Assembly: GCA_050012175.1 (NCBI GenBank)
Contig: JBEKHR010000010.1
Span: forward strand, 83,857-147,856
Origin: CAVROP01 sp050012175
Lineage (GTDB): Bacteria > Acidobacteriota > Terriglobia > UBA7540
DNA length: 64,000 bases
Direction of reading: 5' to 3'
The notes below the pieces were generated by a model. The model did not search any database and had not been told where the DNA came from. It saw nothing but the letters and a program-made list of their open reading frames with translations. Both the position numbers and the translations under genes were made by a program. Positions 17,764 to 27,559 of this stretch are shown piece after piece; the first letter of the stretch is position 1; each line of letters begins with the position of its first letter.

Positions 17764-17850
17764 CTCAATCGGCCACTTCGGAATGGCCGCGTCGATTTAT
17801 GCGATGAGGCGGATGGTCGCTCAAGGCCGTGATAACTTTGCAGTAGTGCT
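17764..17850 (-). pseudogene. Decayed duplicate of the restriction gene 3' end
   Basis: The minus strand reads HYCKVITALS, then after a frameshift ATIRLIA-stop-IDAAIPKWPIE-stop. The intact enzyme ends HYRKVVTALSETIRLMAEI, then DAAIPKWPLAE. The copy therefore has at least one frameshift and one internal stop. It lies on the far side of the cargo gene at 17859-18746, repeating the ArdC arrangement. Confidence 0.85.
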
Positions 17851-17858
17851 GTGGAGAG

Positions 17859-18746
17859 CTATTTTGCGGGGGTTTCGCGCATCGCCTTGGCCAGATAGCT
17901 CAAGGTTGCCTGAGACAAGATCAATGCGTATTCCGATTCCCGTTCGTCAAGCAATACCGCTTCTGTTCCCGGCTCGTGTCTGCCCAAGGTGAGAAATTGG
18001 CAAAGGTCATGCATCAGCCTTGTGAGTCGCCTTCGCTTGTCCTCTTGAGGGATGGTGGTCAAAATCTTCTCGAAGGCATTTTGGTCTGGGTGTTCAAACT
18101 TCCTCTTCTTCGCTAGGTATTCAAACGCCTTGTAGCAACTCCCGAGCGTCTCGTCATCGTTGCCTTGCTCGAAATGTTCCCAGGCTGCCGTAAGATGCTC
18201 AACTGCCTTTTGCATTCCCCTCCTTTCGGGTACACCTTTGAGGGGAATTTCCATGAGGAAGTGGTCTCCATACCCCACGTCCTTTAGAGTTTTTACCCAT
18301 TCAGATTGGGGAACTTTGAAGTAATTGTAATCACCTGAGTGGTCTGGTGCATAAACAGAAGCTAGCCCCAGACTCGTAAGAGGGGAGGCGTTGTCCTTCA
18401 TATTAGTCGCGGTACAAAAGAACTTAACCGCCAGAAACAGGTCACTTTTGTTCCGTACCCGCTCGATTACAGTCAACGCATACGGGTGCAGCAGCAGGCT
18501 GAACCTCCAATCCTGTTCGGAGCCGATGGAGAGTTGCCTCAACTGATAGTCTTGTTCTCCATACCCCACAAACGGGCACTTCTTCGTTTCTTGTTCGTTC
18601 ATGGCGCGTACAACGTGCACTTCTGCTGTCAGCCTGACGATTCCCAGATTGACTTGACCAGCATTCTTTGCCTTAAGATTCAGAAATAGCCTGGGAATCC
18701 CGGCGCTTTCTCCCGCTAGGCTCTGAAACGTTACAACGATTTGCAT
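17859..18746 (-). CDS. Unknown cargo protein, 295 residues
   Basis: No family is recognised. The first half reads as mostly beta strand (QIVVTFQSLAGE, VRLTAEVHVV, DLFLAVKFFCTATN). The second half is helical and contains an AWEHFEQGNDDETLGSCYKAFEYLAKK-like bundle and a final LGRHEPG helix, resembling helical bundles of abortive-infection proteins. AGAGGAGA lies 6 nt before the ATG. The gene is bracketed by the 3' end of the restriction enzyme gene and its decayed copy, so it seems to be inserted cargo. A defence role is guesswork. Confidence 0.65.
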   Translation of the reverse strand: MQIVVTFQSLAGESAGIPRLFLNLKAKNAGQVNLGIVRLTAEVHVVRAMNEQETKKCPFVGYGEQDYQLRQLSIGSEQDWRFSLLLHPYALTVIERVRNKSDLFLAVKFFCTATNMKDNASPLTSLGLASVYAPDHSGDYNYFKVPQSEWVKTLKDVGYGDHFLMEIPLKGVPERRGMQKAVEHLTAAWEHFEQGNDDETLGSCYKAFEYLAKKRKFEHPDQNAFEKILTTIPQEDKRRRLTRLMHDLCQFLTLGRHEPGTEAVLLDERESEYALILSQATLSYLAKAMRETPAK

Positions 18747-18806
18747 ACGCGTCTCCTCTGTCCGTGGCGTCCTTGGTCTTCATTGCCCCCTTCGAACCCT
18801 CATCGC

Positions 18807-21800
18807 TCATTCTGCCAAGGGCCACTTGGGGATAGCGGCGTCAATCTCCGCCATGAGGCGAATGGTTTCGCTCAAGGCCGTGACGACTTTGCGGTAATGC
18901 TCCAGATCGTTATACGTCAGAGTCCGCCCACGACGGTCTTTGAGCCACTTTTCGCAAACCTGATAGCCGCCGATGTGGAAATTCCAGACTTCGGGAGGGA
19001 CGCCTTCAAAGTATTGCCCCTTGACTCCGCTCTGCGGTTCGGGCTTGCTAATATAGACGCGGCCCGCTGGGAGTGGCGTGCCCTTGCCGGGCTCCGGTTC
19101 TCCCGGTGCGAGATACTTCGGGAAACCCTTCTCGACTAGATTCGGGCCGGTGATAGGATAGCGGGCAATCGGCTTGCCGAGTTTCGGAGATTCGAGTAAG
19201 TGCAGGGCGACAAGCTCCGCGCCCAAGCCACAGAGCACCTCGAATTGTTTCGCGTCGGAGGTGAGCGGTACGCGGGGGAAATCGCTCTTGAGAAATTCCG
19301 CGTACCGCGTGCGGTAGGTGGGGGAGTGGAAGACCGCGTAAATGTAATTGAAAACGTCTTCCGGCCCGAAGGTCTTTCTCAAATCGCCCTTGCCGTCCGG
19401 GACAAAGGAAAGCCCGAGTCGCTCTGCCAGGTCCGCAATGAATGCGGGGTTGAAATTGGGTTTGCGCTCGTCTTTGCCAGCACGCCAATCTGAGATTTCT
19501 GCGTTGAGTTTCGCCTGGTTTGGGCTTTCCACCTCCGGTGGATAGACGTACAGCGGGAAGAGGTAGTTCACTTCTTTCAGTGAGACAGTGTGAAGTTGGG
19601 TGATTTGTCTGGAGCAAAAAATGTGTTCCCATCCGCGCGCAATCTCGACAGAGCGTGTGGTACTGAGGCCAAGGTTTTCGCCCGCAAGGAAGTGACTCAT
19701 GACTTCCCTTCGGGGCATACAGTGGAATCCTCTTGTCTTCCCGGTGTAATAGGTGAAGCGGTGGTCAAATGGGCGATACAGGATTTCCGTAACGCCCGAA
19801 CTTCGGAGGCCATGGCTCCTCAAGTCTTCTTGTGCAAGGGAAACCTTCCAGTCACGAACATCTTCCCCAAGATCATATTTCCCTCTTGCTTCTTCTACAG
19901 GCAAGGCGGCGAAGTCACGCGCCACGCTCATCATCTCCGCCCCCGACCAGTGAACCGCAAGGTTGTCCCGTGCGGTAGCAATGCCAAGTGAGTTAACCGG
20001 GATGGCGTTGGTGATTTTCCATCCAGATTCGTATTCGGCTCGCACGCCCTTATCTTGCTCGATGAATAGGTAATCAGGCGCTTGGGGGTTAAGCTCTGCC
20101 CATTTAGTTGTACCTACCTCAGTTTCAAAGAGGCGCTGATACTTTTTCTCTCTCAAGCCCCTCAGGTCCGCGTGGTACACCTTGGCCGGGCCTGCCTTGC
20201 CCGGCTCTTTCAGGAACATCCCGAGGGCCACCCCTTGCTGAATATCGAACACGTTTTCATCCGTTGAGCCGTCCGGCGCCCGTTCTTTCTTCTTACTGTT
20301 GCCATGCAAATCCAAAACGTAAATCTCCGTAAAGGCATTCATGAGCGAACGGCGCATCCCCCGAAAAGTAGGACCGTCCAAGTAGCCGTGATTGGTGATG
20401 AAGGCGAGAATCCCCGCTCCGGTCCGCTCAATACGCCACTGGCCCCAGCGGATGAATTTCACATAGTCATCCTGGAGCCACTTGGGGTTTTTCTCTCCCA
20501 GGGGTTGCCCGTCCACAGAGTAGTAATCCTGGATTAAATGGCCAATGAAGGTTGGCACTCTTTTGCCTTCCTTCATCTCCCAACTTCGATTGGCGGAGTG
20601 GCCGGAATAGGGCGGGTTGCCGATGACCGCGAGAATGGGCAACTCGCTCTTGATCTTCAACGCGGCGTTCGCCTCTTGGGAAATCACGCGCAACGGGCCA
20701 AAGAGGGTTTCGGCCTTTCGCTCCGCCTCTTCCAACGTGTTGGTGAGGTACACGCCTAACCGTTCATCCCCGGAAAAGTCGTAAGCCCACTTCTCCCGCT
20801 GCGCGGGGGTCATGTCGTGCCCCGCAAGCTGCATTCCCAGTTTGAAGTGGGCCACGGCATAGGGAGCCATCAACAATTCAAATCCGAAAATGCGGGGCAA
20901 CAAATGATTTTGCACGTACCCCGACCACATGCCGGCGTTTTCCTGCCGCATGAATTCTGCCCGGATATGGTCAATCACGGTGTAGAGAAACGTTGCGGTC
21001 CCGCACGCGGGGTCAAGAATCAGGACACGCGGGGAAGTGGCTTTGACTTTCTTCAGCTTTCCGCCGTTCATTTCCTCCCGCTCATATTCCACCGTGGCGG
21101 TGTCTGCGAGGCCGTTCGCGCATCCGAAGCGAGTCTTCAAGAGATAATCCACGGACCGCACAAGGTAGGAAACAACCGGCTCCGGGGTGTAATAGACTCC
21201 CCGCGATTCGCGCAACTTGGGGTCATAGGCCGCCAGGAAGGTTTCGTAAAAGTGGACAACCGGGTCGTGGCGGGCGGTGCGCTTGCCGAAGTCTGCGAGC
21301 ACAGCTTCAATATCGGTATCGGCCAAGAGTTGGGCCAGGTCATCCACGAAACCCACGAAGGGCTCTTCGTCAAGGGCAGTGCCGGTGATCGTTTCAAAGA
21401 GTTGCCGAAGGAAGGGATTGGTTTTGGGAATTTCCGACGCGGCCCCCAATCGCTTGAATGAAGCCTTTGGCCCATGGTGATTGCAACGGGCCGCAAATAG
21501 GCCGTAGGCGAGAGTCTGGGCGAACATGTCCGCAAACTGCGGGATGGGCAGATCGGGAATCAAGGTTTTCTCAAAAGCTCCGTGCAAGTCGCGGAGAGTG
21601 GCAGAGGCCACTTTCCCCGCGAAGGCCGTGACAATCATATCCCGAATGAAATGCGTTAGCCGGGCCATACGAAGGGCGAGAGTCTTGGGATCGTTTATCG
21701 GTTCGGCTTCGCGAGCGAGAAAGGCGGTTAGGAGGTCCGTGACGGCCTCCGCTCCGTTTTTCTCCGGGGCCAGCTTGCTCCCTTTGCCGACATGGGCGAG

Positions 21801-22169
21801 CCGGGCCCTCTGCCGGAGTTCTCCCTCCACGTACCAGCGGAATTCCAGGTAGTCAGTCAAAATCAGATTGGGCAGAGCATGGAGATACCGCTTCAACTGG
21901 TCATCTTTCGCCCAGTCATTCAAATCCTCGCCCACGTCTTTGGCCTCAAGGTGCCCAATGGTGACGGGGCCGTGAGCACGATTCTCCGTGACCGCGAAGT
22001 CCGGGGCTCCGCATTCAACCCGCTTGGGTTCGTTTGTGGCCGTGACGCCAGAAGCAAGCGATTCGATGAGGGTCTTGAGTGCGGGGCGGTGGGTGTGCTC
22101 CGTGGCGTTACCCGCTTGCAGCTCTTTCTCGATTTGTCGTCGGTATGCGTCAATAGGGCTTGGTGTCAT
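18807..22169 (-). CDS. Single-polypeptide restriction-methylation enzyme (type ISP/IIG-like)
   Basis: A 1120-residue protein. The N-terminus has a PD-(D/E)XK nuclease signature (GAPDFAV then GHLEAKD, residues 49-78). The middle has an N6-adenine methyltransferase with motif I DPACGTATF (near 385) and motif IV NPPYSG (near 518). The C-terminal 400 residues match the type ISP specificity/C-terminal region. Unlike LlaBIII-type ISP enzymes it has no helicase domain between nuclease and methylase, so type IIG is the nearer class. It would methylate and cleave with one subunit. It lies in the mobile element, with a duplicated fragment of its 3' end one gene downstream. Confidence 0.85.
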   Translation of the reverse strand: MTPSPIDAYRRQIEKELQAGNATEHTHRPALKTLIESLASGVTATNEPKRVECGAPDFAVTENRAHGPVTIGHLEAKDVGEDLNDWAKDDQLKRYLHALPNLILTDYLEFRWYVEGELRQRARLAHVGKGSKLAPEKNGAEAVTDLLTAFLAREAEPINDPKTLALRMARLTHFIRDMIVTAFAGKVASATLRDLHGAFEKTLIPDLPIPQFADMFAQTLAYGLFAARCNHHGPKASFKRLGAASEIPKTNPFLRQLFETITGTALDEEPFVGFVDDLAQLLADTDIEAVLADFGKRTARHDPVVHFYETFLAAYDPKLRESRGVYYTPEPVVSYLVRSVDYLLKTRFGCANGLADTATVEYEREEMNGGKLKKVKATSPRVLILDPACGTATFLYTVIDHIRAEFMRQENAGMWSGYVQNHLLPRIFGFELLMAPYAVAHFKLGMQLAGHDMTPAQREKWAYDFSGDERLGVYLTNTLEEAERKAETLFGPLRVISQEANAALKIKSELPILAVIGNPPYSGHSANRSWEMKEGKRVPTFIGHLIQDYYSVDGQPLGEKNPKWLQDDYVKFIRWGQWRIERTGAGILAFITNHGYLDGPTFRGMRRSLMNAFTEIYVLDLHGNSKKKERAPDGSTDENVFDIQQGVALGMFLKEPGKAGPAKVYHADLRGLREKKYQRLFETEVGTTKWAELNPQAPDYLFIEQDKGVRAEYESGWKITNAIPVNSLGIATARDNLAVHWSGAEMMSVARDFAALPVEEARGKYDLGEDVRDWKVSLAQEDLRSHGLRSSGVTEILYRPFDHRFTYYTGKTRGFHCMPRREVMSHFLAGENLGLSTTRSVEIARGWEHIFCSRQITQLHTVSLKEVNYLFPLYVYPPEVESPNQAKLNAEISDWRAGKDERKPNFNPAFIADLAERLGLSFVPDGKGDLRKTFGPEDVFNYIYAVFHSPTYRTRYAEFLKSDFPRVPLTSDAKQFEVLCGLGAELVALHLLESPKLGKPIARYPITGPNLVEKGFPKYLAPGEPEPGKGTPLPAGRVYISKPEPQSGVKGQYFEGVPPEVWNFHIGGYQVCEKWLKDRRGRTLTYNDLEHYRKVVTALSETIRLMAEIDAAIPKWPLAE

Positions 22170-22416
22170 GTGTCATCGCCGGGGGAAAGATTGGCCCGAT
22201 GGGCAAGATAGTTACCACAATGCAATAGTAACAGCAAATAGTATCTGAGGGCATCTGACGCGACAAGCCGCTTCACCGGTTTCAAATTTTGAAGGTACCC
22301 CTTAATCCCATTCGTGCAACAAAAAAACGCGGACTGGAGAGCGGGGACGCAGTTTCTCGGGGGCTTGCGAGATGGCAGGAGATGCGCGGAATCAGGGCAG
22401 CCAAAAATAGACGAAC

Positions 22417-25203
22417 TCAATGCTCCATGCCGTAGCCCTGGCCGTGCCCGTGCGACTCGCCTACTGATTGGGGCTGCGCGCTTTCAATCGCGTGATCTTG
22501 GCCCCTGCCGCCCACTTCATGCTCGGTTTCTAATGCGGACTGTTTCGACACGTCACGGCTCAACTCGTCGCCTAATTTCTCCGCGTCATTCGTGTAAATC
22601 TGCGCATCGTAGCGCCCGCGTGAGACAGAGACATACGCCAGCCGTGAATTGACAAGCTGGTCGTGGGCCTGTTCGGTGTCCACATGCACTAGCACACGGT
22701 CGGCGGTGGCTCCCTGGCTGCTGTGGCTGGTGACGGCATAGCCGTAATCGACATGCGGGTGTTCCCGGATGTTGAATTGCACATCCTGGCCGGAGTCCAG
22801 CCGGACTTGGAGATTTCCTTCGCTGTCGATCTGCTGGACGGTCCCAAGTTGGCGATTGGCAATGTGCTCACCACGGTAAGGCGCGGTGAATTGCACGCGG
22901 TCGCCGGCTGAGAAGTCGCGTTCTGCCTCGCGGTAAACACTCACCCCGTGCAACCTGCGCGGGTCGTAAGTTAGACGCTGGCCGCTATCCCGCTCGACCG
23001 TGAGTAAGTTGTGTTCCCTGTCAACGCCGGTGACATGGACGTATTCTCCTGATTTGACACCCACCGCCTGGCTGCCTCGCGTGTAGCGCACGATGTCGCC
23101 CAGCGCGTACTGCACGGCCCACTGCCGGTCGGCCGCGGTCATGTCCTGGCGTGGGACCAGCACCGTGACTCGGTATTCCCGGTCTTCGACTCGACGACTG
23201 GATTGCAGCTCGCGGTGAATTCGTTCGTTAATCTCCTGACGGGATCGGTTGTCCGGTGATACCACCAGTGTCCCGTCGGGTCGCTCGGCATAAGCCTTGG
23301 CAATGGCCTCCAGGCACTCTTCCCGGTTGGCAATCTCATGCACGCGGCCCTGCCGCGCAAGATTCTCAATCGCCTCGCGGACCTCGCCGTGAGCGAGTTG
23401 CTCAACGGCTTGCTTCAATGCGGGGTCTTTCTGGCGAATGATTTCGTCGAGGTGCGCCGTGTGCATTCCGGCATCCTGAAGCTGCTGGAACGGTCGGCCT
23501 GCCTCCACTCCCTGGTGCTGGCGCGTGTCGCCTACGAAGAGCACTCGGTCTTGATCTTCCAACCTGCGCAAGAATTCGTTGACTTGGCGCGTGCTCGCGA
23601 GGCTCGATTCATCCACAATGTACAAATGCCGGTCCCCATCGTCACGGTGAGATCGGGCAAGGTAGCCCTGTAAGGTGCTCGAATGAATGCCTGCTTCTTC
23701 AAGCTGCTGGGCGGCGCGGGAAGTGGGCGCCAACCCCTCGACTCGATAGCCCTGGCGCTCGGCGGCTTCCCGGATCGCGGCTAGCGAAGTGGTCTTTCCC
23801 GCCCCAGCGACACCTTCCAACCCTAGCACTTGATCTCGGCTACTGAGGATTTCCTCCACGGCTCTGCGCTGGCTATTGGAAAGGTGAGCAAGATTACCGG
23901 CTAATTCTTGGCGGGTGTCTTCCGAAACTAGCGGGTCGTACCTTTGTTGCCCAGTTTGCATGCGGGAGATGTTGTCGCGTTCGCAACGGAGCATTTCGCG
24001 TGTGGTGAGGATTCGATCTGCACCATTAGGACGGTCGCGGCCCACTTCGACGAATTCGCCTGACCGGATGCGGTGCTCGAGGTTTTGCCGGACGTCCCAG
24101 AAGCTAGACTCACCCATAGAACGGCGGAGCGCGTCGCGTATCAACACCCGTTCATCCACTACCGCCTCACGCTCGATGTTTCTGTCTCGGGCGTAGGTGA
24201 CGGCCTCCTGCGCGCGGGCTTCCCCCTGCTCGCTGTGCTGGTGGCCCCGTGCGGCTCGGGCCTGGGCCTCTTGCACTACCCGCTGCGGTTGGTAGCCGTA
24301 TGCTGCCGCAAGCTCTCCGTGCCTGGCTCGCATTTCCTCGTGTGAGAGTGACGACAGCTTCTCCTCGCGTGTCTGGTGTGCTGCAATCTGCGCCGCACCA
24401 GCGCCGCGCAAGCCCTGCTCCTCAAGGTGCTCTTTGATTTGCTGGCGGCGCGGGCTACTGGCGTCCAAGTACTCCTGAGTGTAACCCTTGATTTCTGGTT
24501 GGCCACTCTTCCCCTGCTCGATCTCGTAGCCGAGTTCTTGAAGGCGGTGGGCCAATTCGGAGCGATAAATTGCTGTTGCGTACTGCTGGCTCTTGTAAAG
24601 CTCCTGGGGCTGAATCGCGTGGGTCTTTCCGTCTTCGGTTTCGGTGAGGTTGAAGAACACGGTGTGCGTGTGAAGTTGGGGGGCTGCGTAGCTGGCTACC
24701 GGCCTCGCGCTGTCGTGTTCGAACTTTGCCGCGACCCATTGGCCCGTTGTCTCTGCCGGGTGATTGCGGCCAATGCGGGCTTGTACGTACCGTTCCAACT
24801 CGTCTAGGGCCACCTGGACGCTTTCTCGATGCGCGTCTCGCACCCGCTCGTCCCCGCCGACCAGGGCCGTGAGTGAAACACTCTTTGGCGCGCTAAACGT
24901 GGCGTCCCATCCGGCGCGGTGTTCCATCGTGGCTACCTTATCACCACGTTCGTTTGAGTATTCGCGTGCTACCTGGTGCTGTACCAACTGCTCGCCGGTG
25001 ATGGGGTGTTGACCCTCGCTCAAGCGCTGGAAGTGTTCCTCCTGAACCTCGCCGCGTAGTCCGTATCCCTCGGCGAGTTTGCCGTGCCAAGTGCCGCATA
25101 TCCGGTCTTCTTCCGTATAGTAGTTTTGCTGGGCGTTCCCGAACTCGTCGCGATGGTAGGTTTGCGCCTGACCTGCACTCAGCGGTTTGGAAATTGTCAT
25201 CAT
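22417..25203 (-). CDS. MobF-family conjugative relaxase, TrwC-like
   Basis: A 928-residue relaxase-helicase. The N-terminal relaxase domain has paired tyrosines Y28/Y29 (NYYTEEDRI) and the metal-binding histidine triad in QLHTHTVFF (near residue 180). The C-terminal half is a RecD-like helicase with Walker A GVAGAGKTTS (near 468) and the final SHSSQGATADRV motif. The length is close to R388 TrwC (966). It would nick oriT and unwind the transferred strand. The gene starts 6 bp after the coupling protein stop with no ribosome site of its own, so translational coupling is likely. Confidence 0.95.
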   Translation of the reverse strand: MMTISKPLSAGQAQTYHRDEFGNAQQNYYTEEDRICGTWHGKLAEGYGLRGEVQEEHFQRLSEGQHPITGEQLVQHQVAREYSNERGDKVATMEHRAGWDATFSAPKSVSLTALVGGDERVRDAHRESVQVALDELERYVQARIGRNHPAETTGQWVAAKFEHDSARPVASYAAPQLHTHTVFFNLTETEDGKTHAIQPQELYKSQQYATAIYRSELAHRLQELGYEIEQGKSGQPEIKGYTQEYLDASSPRRQQIKEHLEEQGLRGAGAAQIAAHQTREEKLSSLSHEEMRARHGELAAAYGYQPQRVVQEAQARAARGHQHSEQGEARAQEAVTYARDRNIEREAVVDERVLIRDALRRSMGESSFWDVRQNLEHRIRSGEFVEVGRDRPNGADRILTTREMLRCERDNISRMQTGQQRYDPLVSEDTRQELAGNLAHLSNSQRRAVEEILSSRDQVLGLEGVAGAGKTTSLAAIREAAERQGYRVEGLAPTSRAAQQLEEAGIHSSTLQGYLARSHRDDGDRHLYIVDESSLASTRQVNEFLRRLEDQDRVLFVGDTRQHQGVEAGRPFQQLQDAGMHTAHLDEIIRQKDPALKQAVEQLAHGEVREAIENLARQGRVHEIANREECLEAIAKAYAERPDGTLVVSPDNRSRQEINERIHRELQSSRRVEDREYRVTVLVPRQDMTAADRQWAVQYALGDIVRYTRGSQAVGVKSGEYVHVTGVDREHNLLTVERDSGQRLTYDPRRLHGVSVYREAERDFSAGDRVQFTAPYRGEHIANRQLGTVQQIDSEGNLQVRLDSGQDVQFNIREHPHVDYGYAVTSHSSQGATADRVLVHVDTEQAHDQLVNSRLAYVSVSRGRYDAQIYTNDAEKLGDELSRDVSKQSALETEHEVGGRGQDHAIESAQPQSVGESHGHGQGYGMEH

Positions 25204-25209
25204 GGCTGT

Positions 25210-27201
25210 TCACTCGAAGAAACGACCTATGCCGCGCTTTGGCGTTCGCTTGGCTTGCTCTTGACCTTGCTTTTGCTCGTGCGGGGTGAGCTTCTTAGCG
25301 GGCCCGCCGCTGCCGCCCGTCTGCCCGGTTTCGGGCGCAGAGGACTCGATGCTCGGTTGCCAGTTCATATTTCGCTCCACAAAAGCCGGTTGTGTCTTGG
25401 GCAATTTGAGATAGGGAAAGCTCAGTCTTACCACCAGATTCCCCGATTTCATGAGGCCACACTGATCCGGCAGGCCCATGATCTCGGACGCCATCACGAG
25501 CGGCTCGACGCGGCGCTCTAATTGGTGGTTCTTCGATTTGTGATCACGGGGGAATTGCTCGCTGCCGTGGCTCTCGCGCATCTGCTCAATCTCCACCTCG
25601 CCGATAGCTTCGCTGATCCACCGCGCGGCGCGGGGCTCGCTGGTGCGGAGAAATATCTTGGTGGCCGGTTGCGAGAGCATCGCCTCTGCCTCGTGCCCGT
25701 AAAGCACTTCAAGTTGGCTGCGCCCTTGGAAGCCCAAAACCACGGGGTTATTCGACTTCCGGTTTTGCGTAATGGCAGCGTGCAACTGAGGGAGCTTTTG
25801 CAATGAGGCGAGTTCGTCCAGGATGAACCAAACCGTTTTGAGGGTGGCTTGGTCAATAATCATTGCTTCATCCATGAGGCGTAAGACCAGTAGGTCAAGC
25901 CACAAACTGGTGAGTGGCAAAAGGCGTTCCCGCGTGGTCTTCGTGCTCGTTAGGAAGATCCATCCCTGGCGCTGGCTCGACCATTGCACGGTGCTCCATC
26001 GTCTCTTGGTTTCGTTTTCCCTGGGCAGGAGCTTCAACGCCTTGGCGACCATTTTCAGTTCGGCCATGACGCCCTCGCGTTGCGCTGGGGCCGTCTCCGC
26101 AATGAGCGAAGCCAGTTCTGTACCGCGTACCCTGCGGTCTATCTCTTCATCGTGCGACATCCACTCCGCTAACTCATGGGGAGTCGGCTTGAAGGTAAGC
26201 ACGTGGGCAAAGATTTCCCTGGGCCCGTGCGTGAAGAAGCGCTGCTCGTTAGGCCGGTCGGGGAAGAGGGACGCGGCAAGGGTGAGCGCTTCCGGCTCGT
26301 TGCGGGCCTCCTCGCCCGGAGTCCAGTAGGGGACACGTGCGTCTAGTGGATTGAGGATGACATCACCACGCAAGGGGTCAAAGAACTGCGGCGTATATTC
26401 CCGTTCGGGATCGTAAACAATGGCGGTTTCCTCCCGGTCTTGGATTTGGAGGAGCATTTCCCGAATCAAGGCGCTCTTGCCCGCTCCCGTGTCACCCATA
26501 ATCAGAAAGTGGCTCGACTCGCGGGCCTGGGGGACTCTCACCCGGCGATTCCTTCCGAGGATTTTCTCTGTGGGGGTCCGCTCATAGTTTGAAAATCCAA
26601 TGCCGCGTGAGTGGTTCCGGTTATTGAAGGTGCCGCCCGTGACGAGTTCGGGTCCCTTCAGGCGTCGCCCGTAGCGCAGTTCTCGCAAGCGGGCGCTATC
26701 CTTGGGGGCCGCGAAGGGCAAGCCTGCCAGGAGCACGCCGAGTCCTATCCACAGAGACCGCGCTGCCAAATCCCCAAGTGTCTGGCCGTGGTAAATCCAT
26801 GTGCCAAGCAAAGCGTGGAGTTCCACGTTGTTGTACTGCTTCCTCAACCAGGTGAGACGAAGGCCGCCCCTCCTCGCGGCGTCTTTCGAAAGCGTGAACG
26901 TGGTTGCACCGGAAGGCGTCTTGAAGGGTGCCACGTCCTCGTCTATGGCCAACCGGTAGTTCTTGCCGGTCATCACGGTGAGTACGTCATATCGGTCGGT
27001 CTTAGCACCTAATCTCGGCATCAAGCCGGTGAGGAAGTACTCCCGCAGATAGTGCCTTTCGAGCGGCGTCCAGACGAAGTAGTATCGGCAGTAGCCCGCG
27101 AGAATCGCGCTCGCCAAAGCAATCATCAGAGCCGTAATTGTATGAACGGGCGCGCTGCTCGGCCATCCTCTGCTCTCTCTCCTTCCCCACACGGAATTCA
27201 T
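25210..27201 (-). CDS. Type IV coupling protein, TrwB/TraD-like
   Basis: About 663 residues. Two N-terminal membrane segments (ITALMIALASAILAGYCRYY and WIGLGVLLAGLPFA) precede a RecA-like motor domain with Walker A GDTGAGKS (near 236) and Walker B WFILDELASLQK (near 457). It links the relaxosome to a secretion channel. The ATG at 27201 is chosen over 27225 because GGAGG lies 6 nt before it and it gives an ATGA overlap with the upstream RHH gene. No channel genes exist in the element, so the channel must come from a helper. Confidence 0.93.
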   Translation of the reverse strand: MNSVWGRRESRGWPSSAPVHTITALMIALASAILAGYCRYYFVWTPLERHYLREYFLTGLMPRLGAKTDRYDVLTVMTGKNYRLAIDEDVAPFKTPSGATTFTLSKDAARRGGLRLTWLRKQYNNVELHALLGTWIYHGQTLGDLAARSLWIGLGVLLAGLPFAAPKDSARLRELRYGRRLKGPELVTGGTFNNRNHSRGIGFSNYERTPTEKILGRNRRVRVPQARESSHFLIMGDTGAGKSALIREMLLQIQDREETAIVYDPEREYTPQFFDPLRGDVILNPLDARVPYWTPGEEARNEPEALTLAASLFPDRPNEQRFFTHGPREIFAHVLTFKPTPHELAEWMSHDEEIDRRVRGTELASLIAETAPAQREGVMAELKMVAKALKLLPRENETKRRWSTVQWSSQRQGWIFLTSTKTTRERLLPLTSLWLDLLVLRLMDEAMIIDQATLKTVWFILDELASLQKLPQLHAAITQNRKSNNPVVLGFQGRSQLEVLYGHEAEAMLSQPATKIFLRTSEPRAARWISEAIGEVEIEQMRESHGSEQFPRDHKSKNHQLERRVEPLVMASEIMGLPDQCGLMKSGNLVVRLSFPYLKLPKTQPAFVERNMNWQPSIESSAPETGQTGGSGGPAKKLTPHEQKQGQEQAKRTPKRGIGRFFE

Positions 27202-27557
27202 TTTGTGCCTCCTTGAATCAGGCATTTCTCGGTTTCCTGGATTCTCGAAAGTGCCTTCTTAAGTTTGTCGGCGTCCGCCCGCTCAATGAGTTGCTGCATC
27301 TCGTCGGCGGTGATGCGACCGCCGCTGGCCAACTTGAAAAACAGGTTGAGCAAAGCTGTACGCAAGGCCAGGACCTCGGCGAGGATGGTCTGCTCGCACG
27401 TATGCGGGCTGGCTGCTCGGGATAGCACATCGCGCGTCCACTCGCTGATCGTCCGCTCGCCCGCCAAGGCTTCGAACTTGGCGTACTCCTCCTCGGTGAC
27501 TTTCGTGCTGACGGATTTCGTACGAAGTGCCGCCACTGAATCCACCCATGAAATCAA
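27198..27557 (-). CDS. Ribbon-helix-helix relaxosome accessory protein, TrwA-like
   Basis: About 119 residues. The N-terminal part (VSTKVTEEEYAKFEALAG, then TISEWTRDVLSRA) fits the ribbon-helix-helix fold used by oriT-binding proteins. The rest is helical, likely for tetramer formation. Position before the coupling protein and the relaxase reproduces the trwA-trwB-trwC order of R388. The start is uncertain: TTG at 27557 or GTG at 27545 or 27536. An inverted repeat lies directly upstream, which fits autoregulation and oriT binding. Confidence 0.78.
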   Translation of the reverse strand: MISWVDSVAALRTKSVSTKVTEEEYAKFEALAGERTISEWTRDVLSRAASPHTCEQTILAEVLALRTALLNLFFKLASGGRITADEMQQLIERADADKLKKALSRIQETEKCLIQGGTK

Positions 27558-27559
27558 GT

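Noticed and set aside
17859..18746. HEPN assignment for the 295-residue cargo protein
   Set aside because: LGRHEPG does not fit the R-X4-6-H spacing, so the gene is left as unknown.
22166..22420. An 84-codon frame between the restriction gene and the relaxase gene
   Set aside because: No ribosome site, low-complexity composition, overlaps the restriction gene start.
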